Assembly (NCBI RefSeq): GCF_945859685.1
Contig: NC_079147.1
Coordinates: forward strand, 263,180,572-263,244,571
DNA: 64,000 nt
Direction: 5' to 3'
Source: Eupeodes corollae
Taxonomy: Eukaryota; Arthropoda; Insecta; Diptera; Syrphidae
In this document: piece by piece, positions 45,225-56,080 of the stretch
Layout: each line of letters starts with the position of its first letter
Numbering within the stretch: the first letter of the stretch is position 1
Program-made: the position numbers and the translations under genes
Notes under the pieces: model-generated
What the model was told of the DNA's origin: nothing
The model's input: the letters and a program-made list of their open reading frames with translations, nothing else
Database searches by the model: none

Positions 45225-45700
45225 CAAGCAGTTTGCTTGCTTTACCTGAAAGTGTCTCACACATTTTAAAAGCCAACTGCAACTTTGTTTACAATAAAAG
45301 ATTCAATAAGCCACCTTTCGATGAAGCCCATAAGCAGCTTTGCTGACACACATAAGCTGAGGCACATAAACTGGGCCCAAGAGTGGGGAAAAGTTCTGTT
45401 TAGTGATGAAAACAAATTTAATTTGGATAGGCGAGATGGATTTCAGTCATATTTGCATGACAAACGTCTTCTAACAAAAGTGAGAATGAGTCCCAACTTT
45501 GGTAGCCGCAGCGTAATAGTTTTGGCAGCTTTTTCTTCAAATCGAAATATTGAAATTGTATTTAAACCTTAAATTACGAGCTTAGAAACGCATGCTGAAT
45601 TGTTGAAAGAAGTTATGGTTGAGAGAGTTGAGGAGTGATGCGGAACTGATTTCAAATTCCAGCACGATAACGTTCCTATCCAAATCTCTCAAAGGATGAG
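45225..45700 (+). pseudogene. Tc3/Tc1-like transposase fragment
   Basis: Text near 45230-45330 (SVSHILKANCNFVYNKRFNK) corresponds to the end of the DNA-binding region. HINWAQEWGKVLFSDENKFN (about 45365-45424) holds the first catalytic Asp (FSDE). DGFQSYLHDKRLLTKVRMSP, FGSRSVIVLAAFSSNRNIEI and, after a stop, the GTDFKFQHDNVPIQIS stretch (about 45645-45692, second catalytic Asp in Q.D) follow. The third acidic residue is missing because IS630 copy 2 begins at 45702. It is a pseudogene with several stops. Confidence 0.82.
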
Positions 45701-45701
45701 A

Positions 45702-46563
45702 GATCTTTAGTTTGGTCTGTAATTTAACCATGAATCGTCTTACAAACGAACAAGAAAATATCGCAGCTGTATCGGCCAGTGTTAATGATGACCATCAATT
45801 ATCGATTTATTGCCGTTCGCCTCTGTTATGCAACTACGTGTACAATTTTCCGAAAGGATTTAGGTGTGATGGCTTTCAAAATACAGCTGGTGCAAGAATT
45901 GAAGCCGAACGACCTACTACAGCTTAAAATTTTTGGTAAATGGGCTCTTGGAAAGTTGGCCGATGCTCCACTTTTTAACGAATAATTGTGTTCAGCGACG
46001 AAATTAATTTTTGGTTCAATGTGTACATAAATAATAAGAATTTTTGATTTTGGAGAAATCAGCCAGAAGCTACCAATGCATGCAGAAATAGTTACATTTT
46101 GCTGCGGTTTATGGGCTGGTGGCATCATTGGACCGTACTTCTTCAAAAATGATGAAAATCGTAACGTAACTGTGAATGGTGAACGATAAGGTGAGATGAA
46201 ATCTCACAATCCAAGAGCTGGACTTGCACGCACAAGAATGAACTTATTGAGAGACAAGTTCGGTGAAAATTTTATTTCACCTTCAGGAATGGTCAATTGG
46301 CCGCCTAGATCGTGGGATGTAACGCTTTTCGACAATATTTTCTGGGGCTATGTTAAAGCTCATGTCATGTAATGTTGGAAAGTTTATGTCAAAATTGGAC
46401 TGATCGGATAGACCATTTGAGCCCCAGTCAAGACCAACATTTGCATGAAACAATCTTCAAACATTAAACTATATGAATATTGATTCAAATAAAGATTTCT
46501 TGCAGTTTTCTGAATTTTATGTTATATTTTAACTTTCTTATAGCTTTTAAAAAATTACCCTTT
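45702..46563 (+). mobile_element. IS630/Tc1-mariner-type transposon, copy 2 (deleted)
   Basis: It is homologous to copy 1 (14129-15695). It starts within the 5' UTR (TTTAGTTTGGTCTGTAATTT) without the left inverted repeat and has ATG 45730 MNRLTNEQ. A deletion jumps to ENIAAVSASVNDDHQLSIYC. It keeps RKDLGVMAFKIQLVQELKPN, FGKWALGKLADAPLFNE, CFVAVYGLVASLDRTSSKMM-frame text (GGIIGPYFFKNDENRNVTVN in another frame), GPVNWPPRSWDVTLFDN and FWGYVKAHVM. The right end AAAAAATTACCCTT is at about 46550-46563. WFQQDGA is deleted, so it is inactive. Confidence 0.82.
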
Positions 46564-48689
46564 AAAATCATTTTTATGAAACCGTTTCTACTGTTTTCTA
46601 AGGTCCTTACCTGGGAACTTTCAAACAACTTCAAATTCCACTTATACCACGATAACAGGAACTGTAGCCTTTTCTCTAAGGTAATTCTCTTGGAAATAGC
46701 ATTTAAAGACGGTCTTCCACTTCCTCATGCCAGCCACTGCCAAGCCGAGCTCATTAACCCGGTTCTGATGAGAAACCACAGTGTGTCTATTTTTATAAAA
46801 GTCTATCCAATTATGGAAATGTGTACCCACAAAAAAAAAACTCAACAAAATCAACAACGAACGTCTAAAACATATATTTTCCATCATGCATGGATGATGT
46901 TTATTTTTTCGAGACAGTTTTATTTACAAATTAAATTTTTCAATTCAATTATTTTGTCTTTTCAAAACATCAGGCGGGGGTTTAGAATTAGTTGTGTGTA
47001 TTTTGGGAATTATTTTAAAAGGGTTTATTCAAAATTTAAAACTCACCCAACCATAAAAACATATTATTCCTTGCAGTTGACAAGTACAGTTAGTTTATTT
47101 CCTGTATACACACACATACATGCATATATTGTACCTACCCGCATTTAGGTTTATATTTAAATAATTTTTCTGTTTGCAAGCAAAAGTCACGTCCTGGCGT
47201 AAAAATTTTGTATCTATAGTTGCTGAAATAGTATAAAACTCTTATACGTTTTCATGTATTATAACCTAATTAATTCCGCTAAGTGCATACATATACTATA
47301 TCCAATTTCCACTCGGATTAACGAACATGGGGATGATACGGTATCCGTTCCGGATCGTGCAAAAATGAATTATTAAAATGCCACAAAAAAATTTTCGAAA
47401 CTTTTTTTTTTTGGCTAAAGCTTAACCATCATCATCATCATCGTCGTGAAGAAGGAACAGAGCATCAACTATTTTACTATTCAGACTTTTATAGTTTTGT
47501 TTTTATTTGAATTTTGTTTTCTAAATATCCGGACACACCGGACGCATGATGCGAACGAAAATGAAAATGAAGATGGATTCCTCTTAAAAGAGATACAAAA
47601 ACAGAATATAATATTATAATAGCCTAGCCGATTCTGATGCTGACGAAGATGGAGATGGTTTTGGAGTTGGAGTGTGAGGAACTTGATGGAGATCGGTCCA
47701 ATTACTTGGCAAAAGCCATATAACTAATTCACTGAAAACCAAATCGAAAACGTGCTGTGACTACTGGAATTCGACATCTGAACAAAATATTGTAGTTTTG
47801 CATTTTGTGTGATTCGTCAATGTCAGGACACTCAAGACAGCAGGGAGGAGGTGTGGGGGGAGGTGACTAAATAGGGATATTTTATATATACTTTAACCTC
47901 TCCAGTTTTATTGCATTTTCATCTGATGATGGTGATGATGATGATGATGATGATTATGATGATAATGATGAAGTATAAGAAACATCAGGAGGGGGTCATT
48001 TGATTTCATCACCGGTGTGTTTTTGGTAGAGTACCTACCCCTCGTACCCACCCATAGTGTGTTATATGAAGCAGAACAAACCTCCAACAACACAAAAAAC
48101 AAACACATACACACATAAAAGTATTCAATCTCACCATCACCATTATACAGGATTATTGGTTTTTATGACTCTGGGTCATGAATTCACAGGCCATAAATTT
48201 GTAATGGGCTTTTGATTTGAGCTTATTTTTCTACGAAGGACTCTTGAAACACTTTTATATATAAAAATATAAAAGGTGGTAGGGGAATGAGATGACAACG
48301 ACCGACGACGTTGAGGATGGTACAACAAGAGGTATAGAGGTAGAGTCCTTCCTGATAGTTTAATGACATTTTGCAATTAAGTACAGTTGATGATTTTATG
48401 GGGCTTAATTTTTTACGGATTTACTTATGTACAATACATACGTGTTAAACTCAGTGTTATATTTTTCATCTTTTGGATTTTCGTTTTGAAGAATTCAAAA
48501 AACACAACAACTTAAACCATAAAGTTCTCAACTTTATTTCATATAAAATAACAAGAAAATATTATTTGTATGCATTTGACAGAAAAAATCAACTTTAAGT
48601 GGTTATTTTATAGATTTAATTATCAGCTGCCAAGTGTCCGGAAAGGAAAGTACTTTTGCCCAACAGAAAAATAAAAAAGAAAGATTTTT
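46564..48689. other. No gene seen
   Basis: A 222-codon open frame (46480-47148) starts inside the 3' end of the IS630 copy and has an AT-driven, hydrophobic/aromatic translation with no motif, so it is not called. The rest has low-complexity GAT/ATC tracts and CA-rich stretches. Confidence 0.5.
47924..47970. repeat. (GAT)n microsatellite
   Basis: Imperfect run of GAT/GGT/AAT triplets; smaller relatives occur at 2345-2365, 26655-26670, 31937-31957 and 47431-47447. Confidence 0.9.
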
Positions 48690-49148
48690 GTCCTGTATCC
48701 AAAAATTCTGTAAAAAAATATTGCCTCTGTTCAATTCAATTCAATTTTTTTTATAATTTCTTACAAATAAAAATAAATGTCGTTAATTTCGAAAGACTGA
48801 ATTTTAAACAATAAAATTTAAGTTTTTTTCAGATTTATTAATATTAAAAACGACATTTTGTGTAAGATTAAATAAGTTTGATTCCAATGTCTGTTTTCAT
48901 AATTTTTTTAAGGATACATTTTAGTAATAACCATATTTTTAATAGTTTTAATTTCTTATACAAAAATTGTTTGATTCGATTTTTTAAGAAAATTACTTTT
49001 TGTTAACAAAAATATTTCGTTTACAGAATCAATACCTTCAATTTGGAGTCAATACCTTCATTTATTCTCGAAATATTCGGCTTCAAACATGTTTTACCAA
49101 TTTTTGTGCGAATTTTTGTTTTATTAAACAAATTTAAAATTATTTTTT
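48690..49148 (+). repeat. AT-rich modular repeat, decayed plus-oriented half
   Basis: AAGATTAAATAAGTTTGATT, ATTGTTTGATTCGATTTTTT and a monomer-like order match the internal units but are much eroded. It adjoins a minus-oriented copy at 49149. Confidence 0.4.
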
Positions 49149-49980
49149 TCCGTCCGTGCGTTTGCGACGTTTTTTTCGTTGTCCAAAGCTCAAGAACCAG
49201 AAGAGATATCGACTTCAAAATAATTTTGTTATACAGATAAAAAGTCAGAAAGATTCGGAAAAGGTTTTTTTTACCATAGCAGTTTAGCAAAGGTAAATAT
49301 TTTGGCTAACCCCAAATATCTTCTGAACCAAAAACGCAAGAGACTTGAACTCAATTTTATTTTATGTTTTGTAATGTGATACCAAACAAATATATTTTTT
49401 GAAAAAATCTAATCAATTTTTTTTTATAAATCAAAAAAATTGAAAAAAAAAAATGTTGCAACTCGAAAATTTTACGAATACAAAATGATTTTATCTCCAA
49501 AACAATTTTGTGCGATGAAGAACAACGTTTTTGAAATCTGGTGAAATTTTGAGAAAAACCGAATAGACAGTTTATTATAAAAAATAAAAACTTGAAAGTA
49601 AATTTAACAAAAGTTGGTAAATATTGATTTTCGACTCAAATATCCTTTCAAAAAATTGAGATTATGGTTTCTAGCTAATTTTACTTTTAAGATATATTGT
49701 CTTCAACAATCGGAAAAATTTGAGGAAAATCGAATTGACAGTTTTTTTTAACAAAAAATAAAACATAAAAAAAAACAACACTAAAACTTCGTAAGCATTT
49801 ACTTTCGGCTCAATTAGTTTTTATTAAAAATATTGTATTTAAACTTTTTTTATTTCACAGAAAATATTGTTTTCGATATTCAGCAGTTTTTTTATAAGAA
49901 TCGAACAGTCCGTTTTTTCATACAAAAAAAATCTGCAAGAAAATTTAGCAGACAGGATGAGAAGTTATCAGCCTCTTTTT
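49149..49980 (-). repeat. AT-rich modular repeat, copy 7
   Basis: Starts in the right module (CCGTCCGTGCGTTTGCGACG, GCTCAAGAACCAGAAGAGAT), has AATTTTGTGCGATGAAGAAC and about three monomers, and ends GACAGGATGAGAAGTTATCA plus GCCTCTTTTTTCC. The TGTGGGTCGCATCCCAG segment near the end is deleted between two CAG triplets. Confidence 0.78.
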
Positions 49981-50164
49981 TCCTTATATGTCGCCAAATA
50001 TTAATTTCTGTTTAATAATAAAATTAGTTTTATATTTTGTGTGTTGTATCAGTGCCTTAATTGTTTGGGTTTGTCACTTTGAGCGGGTTATCCATTTAGC
50101 GGTTTCAAAAGTAAAGGGCTGGAATGCGACATCTGTCAAACTGATATTTTAAACAAATTTTTGT

Positions 50165-50515
50165 TTTAGCTGAAAGTCTGACATTTACGAAAGTGGATTG
50201 CTTTATTATCTCAAAACGCAACAAACTGTTAAAACCTACTTCAACATTGGTGATTATGCCACAGCGACATACCGTGTTTTAAGAGAAGATTATAGTTTAC
50301 ATAAGCGTCCAACTACGCAAGCAATTGGGAAAATTGTATTGTAAGACCTGTGCACCTTATGGTGTATTTTACATTTGGGTCTACGCTTTCATGCATATAA
50401 AGTCCAGCGTACACAACAACTGAAGACAGCTGACCATTGACAAGGTCGTAGATACATCGAATGGTTGCTTAAAGAACAGGCAGGCCTTAAACGGCGATTT
50501 TTCGAATTTAATTTG
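50165..50515 (+). pseudogene. Mariner/IS630-type transposase, N-terminal part
   Basis: Near 50215-50310 QTVKTYFNIGDYATATYRVL then LHKRPTTQAIGKIV follows the pattern of the paired helix-turn-helix region. VQRTQQLKTADH and RRYIEWLLKEQAG near 50405-50485 match the VQL.QQLK..DH..RR.F..W...Q linker. A LINE is inserted right after it and the rest resumes at 51297. Frame breaks are present. Confidence 0.68.
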
Positions 50516-51296
50516 TAAAATGTCTTGTATTAGAAAAGTATTTGAAAAGTTAGTTTGCAACAGGTTAACTTTGTGATTTCAGAACCATATTTCGGTTTCT
50601 CAACATGGGTTTGTAGCAGGGAAATCAACCAATATTATTATTACATATATGGAAAAAGGGTTGCAAAAAGGTATTATTTTTACAGATTTTGCAATAACGC
50701 ATTTGCCAGAGATAACCATAAAATCTTAATAAGCAAACTAAATTCTCTAAGTATTTACCCTAGCCTACTTAAGTGGCTTGAATCACATTTAGCTGGTAGA
50801 ATGGTAGTTGATAGCTCGCTCTCGAAATATATCTCGGTCAATTATGGTGTTCCACAGGGAAGCCATTTGGGTCCATTATTATTCTCGTTGTTTGTAAATG
50901 ATATACCTGATATTTCTCATAATTCAAACTGCCTTCTTTTCGCAGATGATTCTAAAGCCAACTGTGTTCTTCTTTTGGAAGATCTGTTAAGGCTCGATAA
51001 TTTGTGCAAGCTAAATCACCTACTGTTAAATGCTTCTAAATGTCAAATCTTGTTTTCGAAATTCTAATCCCATAGTGTTTTATTATACTATCAACCATGC
51101 AAATTTAGAGCGTGTAACAAGAAACAAGGATCTAGGAGTAATCTAAGATACAAAACTTTCCCTCTTTACTATGCTATGATTATATCATAAACAGAGCAAA
51201 TCAAATGCTTGTTTCTTAAAAAGAAACACCTAGGAATTCTCAGATTCATATAACTTAAAATCTCTGTAGTTTTCACTGGTAAGGTCAGTTCTTGCA
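50516..51296 (+). pseudogene. LINE reverse transcriptase inserted in the transposase gene
   Basis: Reads CIRKVFEKLVCNRLT, then HISVSQHGFVAGKSTN, FTDFA (first catalytic block, F.DF.KAFD with deletion), ISKLNSLSIYPSLLKWLESH, LAGRMVVDSSLSKYISVNYG, VPQGSHLGPLLFSLFVNDIP, CLLFADDSKANCVL (catalytic box with both Asp, about 50928-50970), LLLNASKCQILFSKF. Near 51085-51290 KDLGVI and INRANQMLVS, then SLVRSVLQT end it. Four or more frame breaks. The family resembles CR1/Jockey-like elements but differs from copies A-D. Confidence 0.83.
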
Positions 51297-51725
51297 AACT
51301 GTAGCATTACATCCACAAAAAGTCAATGTTTGGTGCGCTCTTTGGTCCCGAGGTGAGGTTGGACCTCACTTCTTCGAAAACTACGAATCTCACCGTCAAT
51401 TCCGTTCGTTATGGTTACATGATAACCTACTTTTTTTGAATACGACTTGCAAAATATGTGTTTTCAACAAGACGGTGCCACATGACACAAAACTCGAGCC
51501 CATATGGCTTTTTTGCAAAAGACATTTCCTGGCTGTGTAATTTTTTGTCGTGGCGATATCAACTGGATACCTAGATCATGCGATTTGACATAGTAAGACC
51601 TTTTTTGTAGGGCTCCGCCAAAGACTGTGCTTATGCAGATAAACCTTCAACTCTTGAGCACTTAAAAAACAACGTTCGTCAAGTTATGGCTGATATACCC
51701 CTTTTACACAATATAAGAACAAATT
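51297..51725 (+). pseudogene. Mariner/IS630-type transposase, C-terminal part
   Basis: VALHPQKVNVWCALWSRGEV then GPHFFEN starts at 51300 (the LHP.KVTVWCALW..G..GPYFFE block). In another frame EYDLQNMCFQQDGAT lies near 51437-51481 with the second catalytic Asp (QQD), and INWIPRSCDLT near 51559-51591 with the third (CDLT), followed by DFFVGLRQRLCLCR-frame text (LWG.AKD.VYADKPSTLEHLK..IRQVMADIP). The first catalytic Asp (FSDE) is missing at the LINE junction. Confidence 0.78.
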
Positions 51726-53714
51726 CAGAAAGAAAATGTAAATATCGGTTCTCTAATTCCTAAGAAATTTAAAAACAATTTTATGGTTCTATGTTTTTAT
51801 TTTATTTATTATCCCATGTTAAAAAACGGTTAAATATTATTGTTGCGTTATAAATGAACGCAACAATTTCTTTAAACATTTAATTTTAATTAAAGTAAAA
51901 AAAAAAAAATGATGCATTTTGCATCCACTTGCACACTTGTTTTTTGTTTACAATTTTCGATCTGACAACTGTCATATTCCTTCTACACGAGGATGAGAGA
52001 GAGCGGGACGGCCATAGTTCTTCTGACCATGGTTCTCTCTGTCATTTTTGTGAGGAAAAAAATACCAAGTCTCGTTTCAGGTTTCAAAATAAGGATGGTT
52101 TCCATGGAAGTGAAACCAAACCAGATGGACGGTCTGGTCCAGACGTAAAGTTTCATGAGAAGTCACTCCAAATGGAGAATGGCCTACGGCCCAACTTTAA
52201 CTCTTTAGAAAACTTTTTTTTGTAAATTTCTATTCTTTAATTATTAATTTAATTAATTAATTTAATTATTTTGTTCATGTTGTTAATCATTTCTAACGTC
52301 AAGCATATTAAAAAAAAAAAATTGAAAGAAGAATTGTAATACAAAAAAAAAGATTTCATAAATTTTTGGACGATTAAGTTTCGGGAAACTTAGTTCGGGG
52401 TTTAATTAGCAGATACCAATTTGTAATTATCTTTTTTTCTTTCGCGCGGTTGTTTTGAAGATAAAGTTAAATTTAAAGTTAAAGTAAAGATTTTTCTCGA
52501 TCTTAAATTTCATAGTCATTGTTCGATATTAAGGTAGAAAGTGGGGCTAGCTGAATGCAGCTCCTGGAATCGTCGTGACCTGGAACTGAATCCAGCGGGC
52601 GGCGAATTCCAGGATGACTTGCATTTAGCTGTGAGAGAAGAGCGAGTAAGCGGGATCGCGAGAATTTCATCACAAGTTGAGATCAACATGCCGATCTCCG
52701 ATTGGCTGTTGATGATGTGATTGAAATCCGCCACTCCATATTGGCTGAAAGCTAAAATGGCGGGAGAGGTAAAGAAGAGATAGGACAGATCTTGAGATCT
52801 GGCCATCAATTCTTGTCAAACTTTCAAGGAGTGAAGATAAAAAAATAATTTGAGAAATTCGAACAAAGAGTGTGAAAAAAAAAGATTGAGAAAAATTACA
52901 AAAAAAGTGTCGGGACTGAGGAAAAATAAAGAAGGAAAAGGAAGTTAGTTGAGAATAAGTTGCTAGTTTGGGATTTTCAAAAAAAAAAGATAAGTACAAA
53001 TTTTATTGGTTCTGTGTAAAATCGTTTTGACAATTCATTTTTTTATTCTTTTTTTAATCCCCAATTTATTGATGGGAATTAAGGCCTTAACGGTCCATAA
53101 TTTATGAAATCTTTGGTTTAATTGTTTGAAAAGATCCTGAGTTTTCATCCTGCTTTTTGCAAGGTTTCTCAGGCATATTTAAATTAATAAACATATCTTA
53201 AAAGGTATCCATTTTGTTCTTTCTTTTTGTTTCCATAGTGGTTTTATTGTGGTGTTTGTTTTTTTTTTTTCTTTTCTTAAAGGTTTGCAATTTCCTTCTT
53301 TTTTATTTCAGAAAAAAAAATTGCTGGCGCCCCTTTTCTTACTTAACGTAAGAACGCCCCTGTGGCAAATTTTTAATCAAACAATAATTTTGATATCAAC
53401 GTGATATCATATCCATAGGCAACTTTATCAATCGATTATCGATTGATTGTTAATTGCTGAAACCACCCCTTTCTGAGCTCGTCGTGGTGGCAGCACTTAA
53501 ATTGCTGCCTGTTGCAATTTTTGCCTCGTCGCTTATTCGCCGCTGTCGTTTGACAGCTCGATATAATTCTTTTAATTCGGTTCTTGTTTTTCTTCGCGGT
53601 TGATTTGTTTAATTTTATTTTCGTTTAATTTAATTTTTTTAATATTCGGCAAAATAAATTGCAACATTATTCCTACATTTTAAGCTGTCTCAACGAATTC
53701 TATCGGGATTATGA
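51726..53714. other. No gene seen
   Basis: 52.5-52.8 kb is somewhat GC-richer and 53.4-53.6 kb holds a short GC-rich block with TGTCGTTTGACAGC. TTGCTGGCGCCCC at about 53321 resembles a tRNA-Lys primer site but no LTR was found. Open frames here are short and unrecognised. Confidence 0.45.
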
Positions 53715-54097
53715 CAGTACTATTAAAGTAAGACAGATCAATTCAGATTTAGTCTTTAACAAATTTGGTTGAAGCCTATTTGCTGTGGACCAATTCTGAA
53801 TCCTTTTAAGACCTCTATTTAGGCATTCAATGTAGTGTTCAATTAAACCGAGGGGACAATTTAAGAAAAGTTGCACATCATCGGCGTACAAATCTAAAGA
53901 ACAAAATTTCATTGAGTTTTGAATTGAATTAATGTACATGGAAAACAACAATGAACCAAGAATGGAGCCTTGCGGAACACCATTTAAATTTTGAATGAAA
54001 TTTAATAGCGACCTATTCATTTCCACAGCTTTTGATCTGCCTGTAAGGTATGAAAAAATTAAGTTTGCTGCAGTAGGGGAAAATATTAAATTCATTA
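53715..54097 (-). pseudogene. LINE (minus) RT, 3' part
   Basis: Continues the minus-strand LINE after the insertion at 54098-55183. It reads FSPTAANLIFSYLTGRSKAV, LNGVPQGSILGSLLFSMYIN (PQG block) and LDLYADDVQLFLNC, the YADD catalytic box with both Asp (about 53875-53900), then NRLQPNLLKTKSELICL. It is truncated at about 53725, where the family would continue into the thumb. This is 128 codons without a stop, one of the cleaner RT pieces in the window. Confidence 0.88.
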
Positions 54098-55183
54098 ACT
54101 GCGTAGTGATGTGTTGTTGTGAATTTTTTGTACCTCTATACAGACCCGATACTTTGACTCGAAGGTCAAAAGGACAAATTTAAAACAGATGAAGGACACC
54201 AGAAAAAGCAATATTCTTAGAAACAACAGAAAACACTATACTTAGCTTTTTTTTGACTTCCTCCAACAGCTATCGTAGCTCTTCATCAACAACTTTTCTC
54301 CACAGCCGAACAAAACAAAATCTTTCACTCAATAAAAACTTAAAGAAAAACTATCGTACAAAAAAATTACCTTATGTAGGTCTTTTCAAAAAAATTCCTT
54401 CACACAATTTTTCTTTCGTCAAAAGGCTTTGGGCGCAATCCAAAAAGTGGCCATCATCGTGGCGAACTTGAACCTTCCAGTTACTTGCCCTCAGGCAAAC
54501 CTCTCGGATATTATGCGTGGTTATCAATTCGTCTCGGTCCCGCAACTTCCTCCATCCATAAGATTGGGGTGTGCGACCGAGAAGCCAGGTAGATATCTTT
54601 CATCGAACGCGATATCTTTAAAGAGCTCCGTGAGTGAGTTAGCTCTTCACTTTCGAACCCATTCGAGCCAATACTTTCTGGAAAATCGTGTGGAATTCCT
54701 AGCATTACCGAGTAGCTACACGCGCCAGATTTTGGTTGAGGAAAAACTTCTTATGTCGTGTTGAAGAAAGTCGGTAGCCAAGCCTAAAATTAAAATGAAA
54801 GTTATTAAAATATTTTTGGAGTGATTTTCTATCGTTAATACTTTATAATGGGCTCTCGGCCATACTAAGTTAAATTTGGTGTGACTTTACTACACAGATT
54901 GTTGGGCATGGGTATTGTCTTCATGCCTTTGTTGATCTTGTTCAACCAATATGTGGAGCAACCGTAGCACAGCTCGTTGGTGTGGTCGTTGGTTTCGCAC
55001 TTTTTGGTGAGACCTGTTAAATTTGCTTTCCAAAAATCCTATAGGAGAGCAGGTCTCTGGCTGATGGTCCAGGTTTCTACTAAACTCTTCCAGAATTTTG
55101 GGGCCGCAGTAAAAATTCGTTAAGGATGGTTAGCTACAAGAGAGGTAAAACTTCTTGTGGTAAAATTTACCGCAACAGTGTGG
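54098..55183. mobile_element. Unclassified ~1.1 kb insertion in a LINE
   Basis: The RT palm to either side is continuous by homology (SVDHT on the right, NFSPTA..NL on the left), so this segment is an insertion. No terminal repeats, poly(A), transposase or RT motif could be recognised. It includes a modestly GC-rich central part (54420-54740) with an open frame on each strand, neither recognisable. Confidence 0.45.
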
Positions 55184-56080
55184 TCAACTGAATCGAAAGG
55201 TTTTGACAAATCTAAGAGGAGTAAAAATGACACATGATCTTTATCCATTGACATCCTCAAGTCTTCAATAACATTGATTAGGGCAGTGATACAACTATGT
55301 TTCTTCCGGAAACCAGATTGCCTAGGAATAATTAGATTGTTGGCATTAAGATAATTATTTAATTGGTTTTGAATGAGCCTTTTAAAGACTTTAGACAAAA
55401 AGTATAAAATAGCAATTGGCCTAAACTCTATCCCTTTGGAAGTTTTTGGTTTAGATAAGATTCTTGTTAGCTTCCATTGCATCAGACATGATGATGAAGT
55501 TAAAAATATGGGTTAAGTATGATAGAAGAATAGGCAGTAACATTTTGAGAAATGAGGAATGCATATGGTGAATGCCAACGACTTTTGATTTAATTAAGAG
55601 AATTGATTCAACAACATAGGAATAGTCGACGGAAGAAAAACCAAAAATAGAGATGGCAATTGGTTCTAACAAACCTTTCGTTCAGCATATTTATAGCTAT
55701 TTCGGAGCTGAAGCACAATTTACTCTTGCATAAACCAAAGTTTCGCAAACTTGCCTATAATTTTCGACCTCCTTGTGAGTGGCTTATTTAATTTGAAAAA
55801 TTACGCCTATTGGCATTTCTTATTTCGGTCACCACCTTGTTACGTAGCGAGCAGTAAGTGCGCCTTAGTTCTAATAGTCGATATCGTAGTCAAACTTTGT
55901 ATGCAAGATCACGCTTTATCATAAGGAAACGGATATACAACGTTAACCAATGTGGATTTGCCGCTTCTACGACTTTTGATCGTACCTAAACAAAGTTATC
56001 AGACAACCTCTTAACATTTTTGTTGAGAAAATCGAGTTGAAGATCTGACGAGGGCAGATTATAGATTTTTTAAAGCAAAG
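55184..56080 (-). pseudogene. LINE (minus): linker and RT N-terminal part
   Basis: From 56070 down: DFLNKNVKRLSDNFV, then PHWLTLYIRFLMIKRDLAYK, YCSLRNKVVTEIRNANRRNF, SQGGRKL..ASLRNFGLCKS (endonuclease-RT linker), then VVESILLIKSKVVGIHHMHS and FLKMLLPILLSYLTHIFNFI. WKLTRILSKPKTSKGIEFRP and IAILYFLSKVFKRLIQNQLN, RQSGFRKKHSCITALINVIE, then LLLLDLSKPFDSVDHT (first catalytic block, AFD changed to PFD but Asp kept) follow. Stops interrupt the linker. 56070 is the limit of recognisable sequence; no endonuclease was found beyond it. Confidence 0.85.

Noticed and set aside
46480..47148. 222-codon plus-strand open frame
   Set aside because: It begins within the 3' end of the IS630 copy, is rich in Phe/Ile/Lys from AT bias and shows no domain; chance openness is more likely.
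53315..53360. tRNA-Lys primer site (TGGCGCCC) of an LTR element
   Set aside because: No LTR pair, polypurine tract or gag/pol was found around it.
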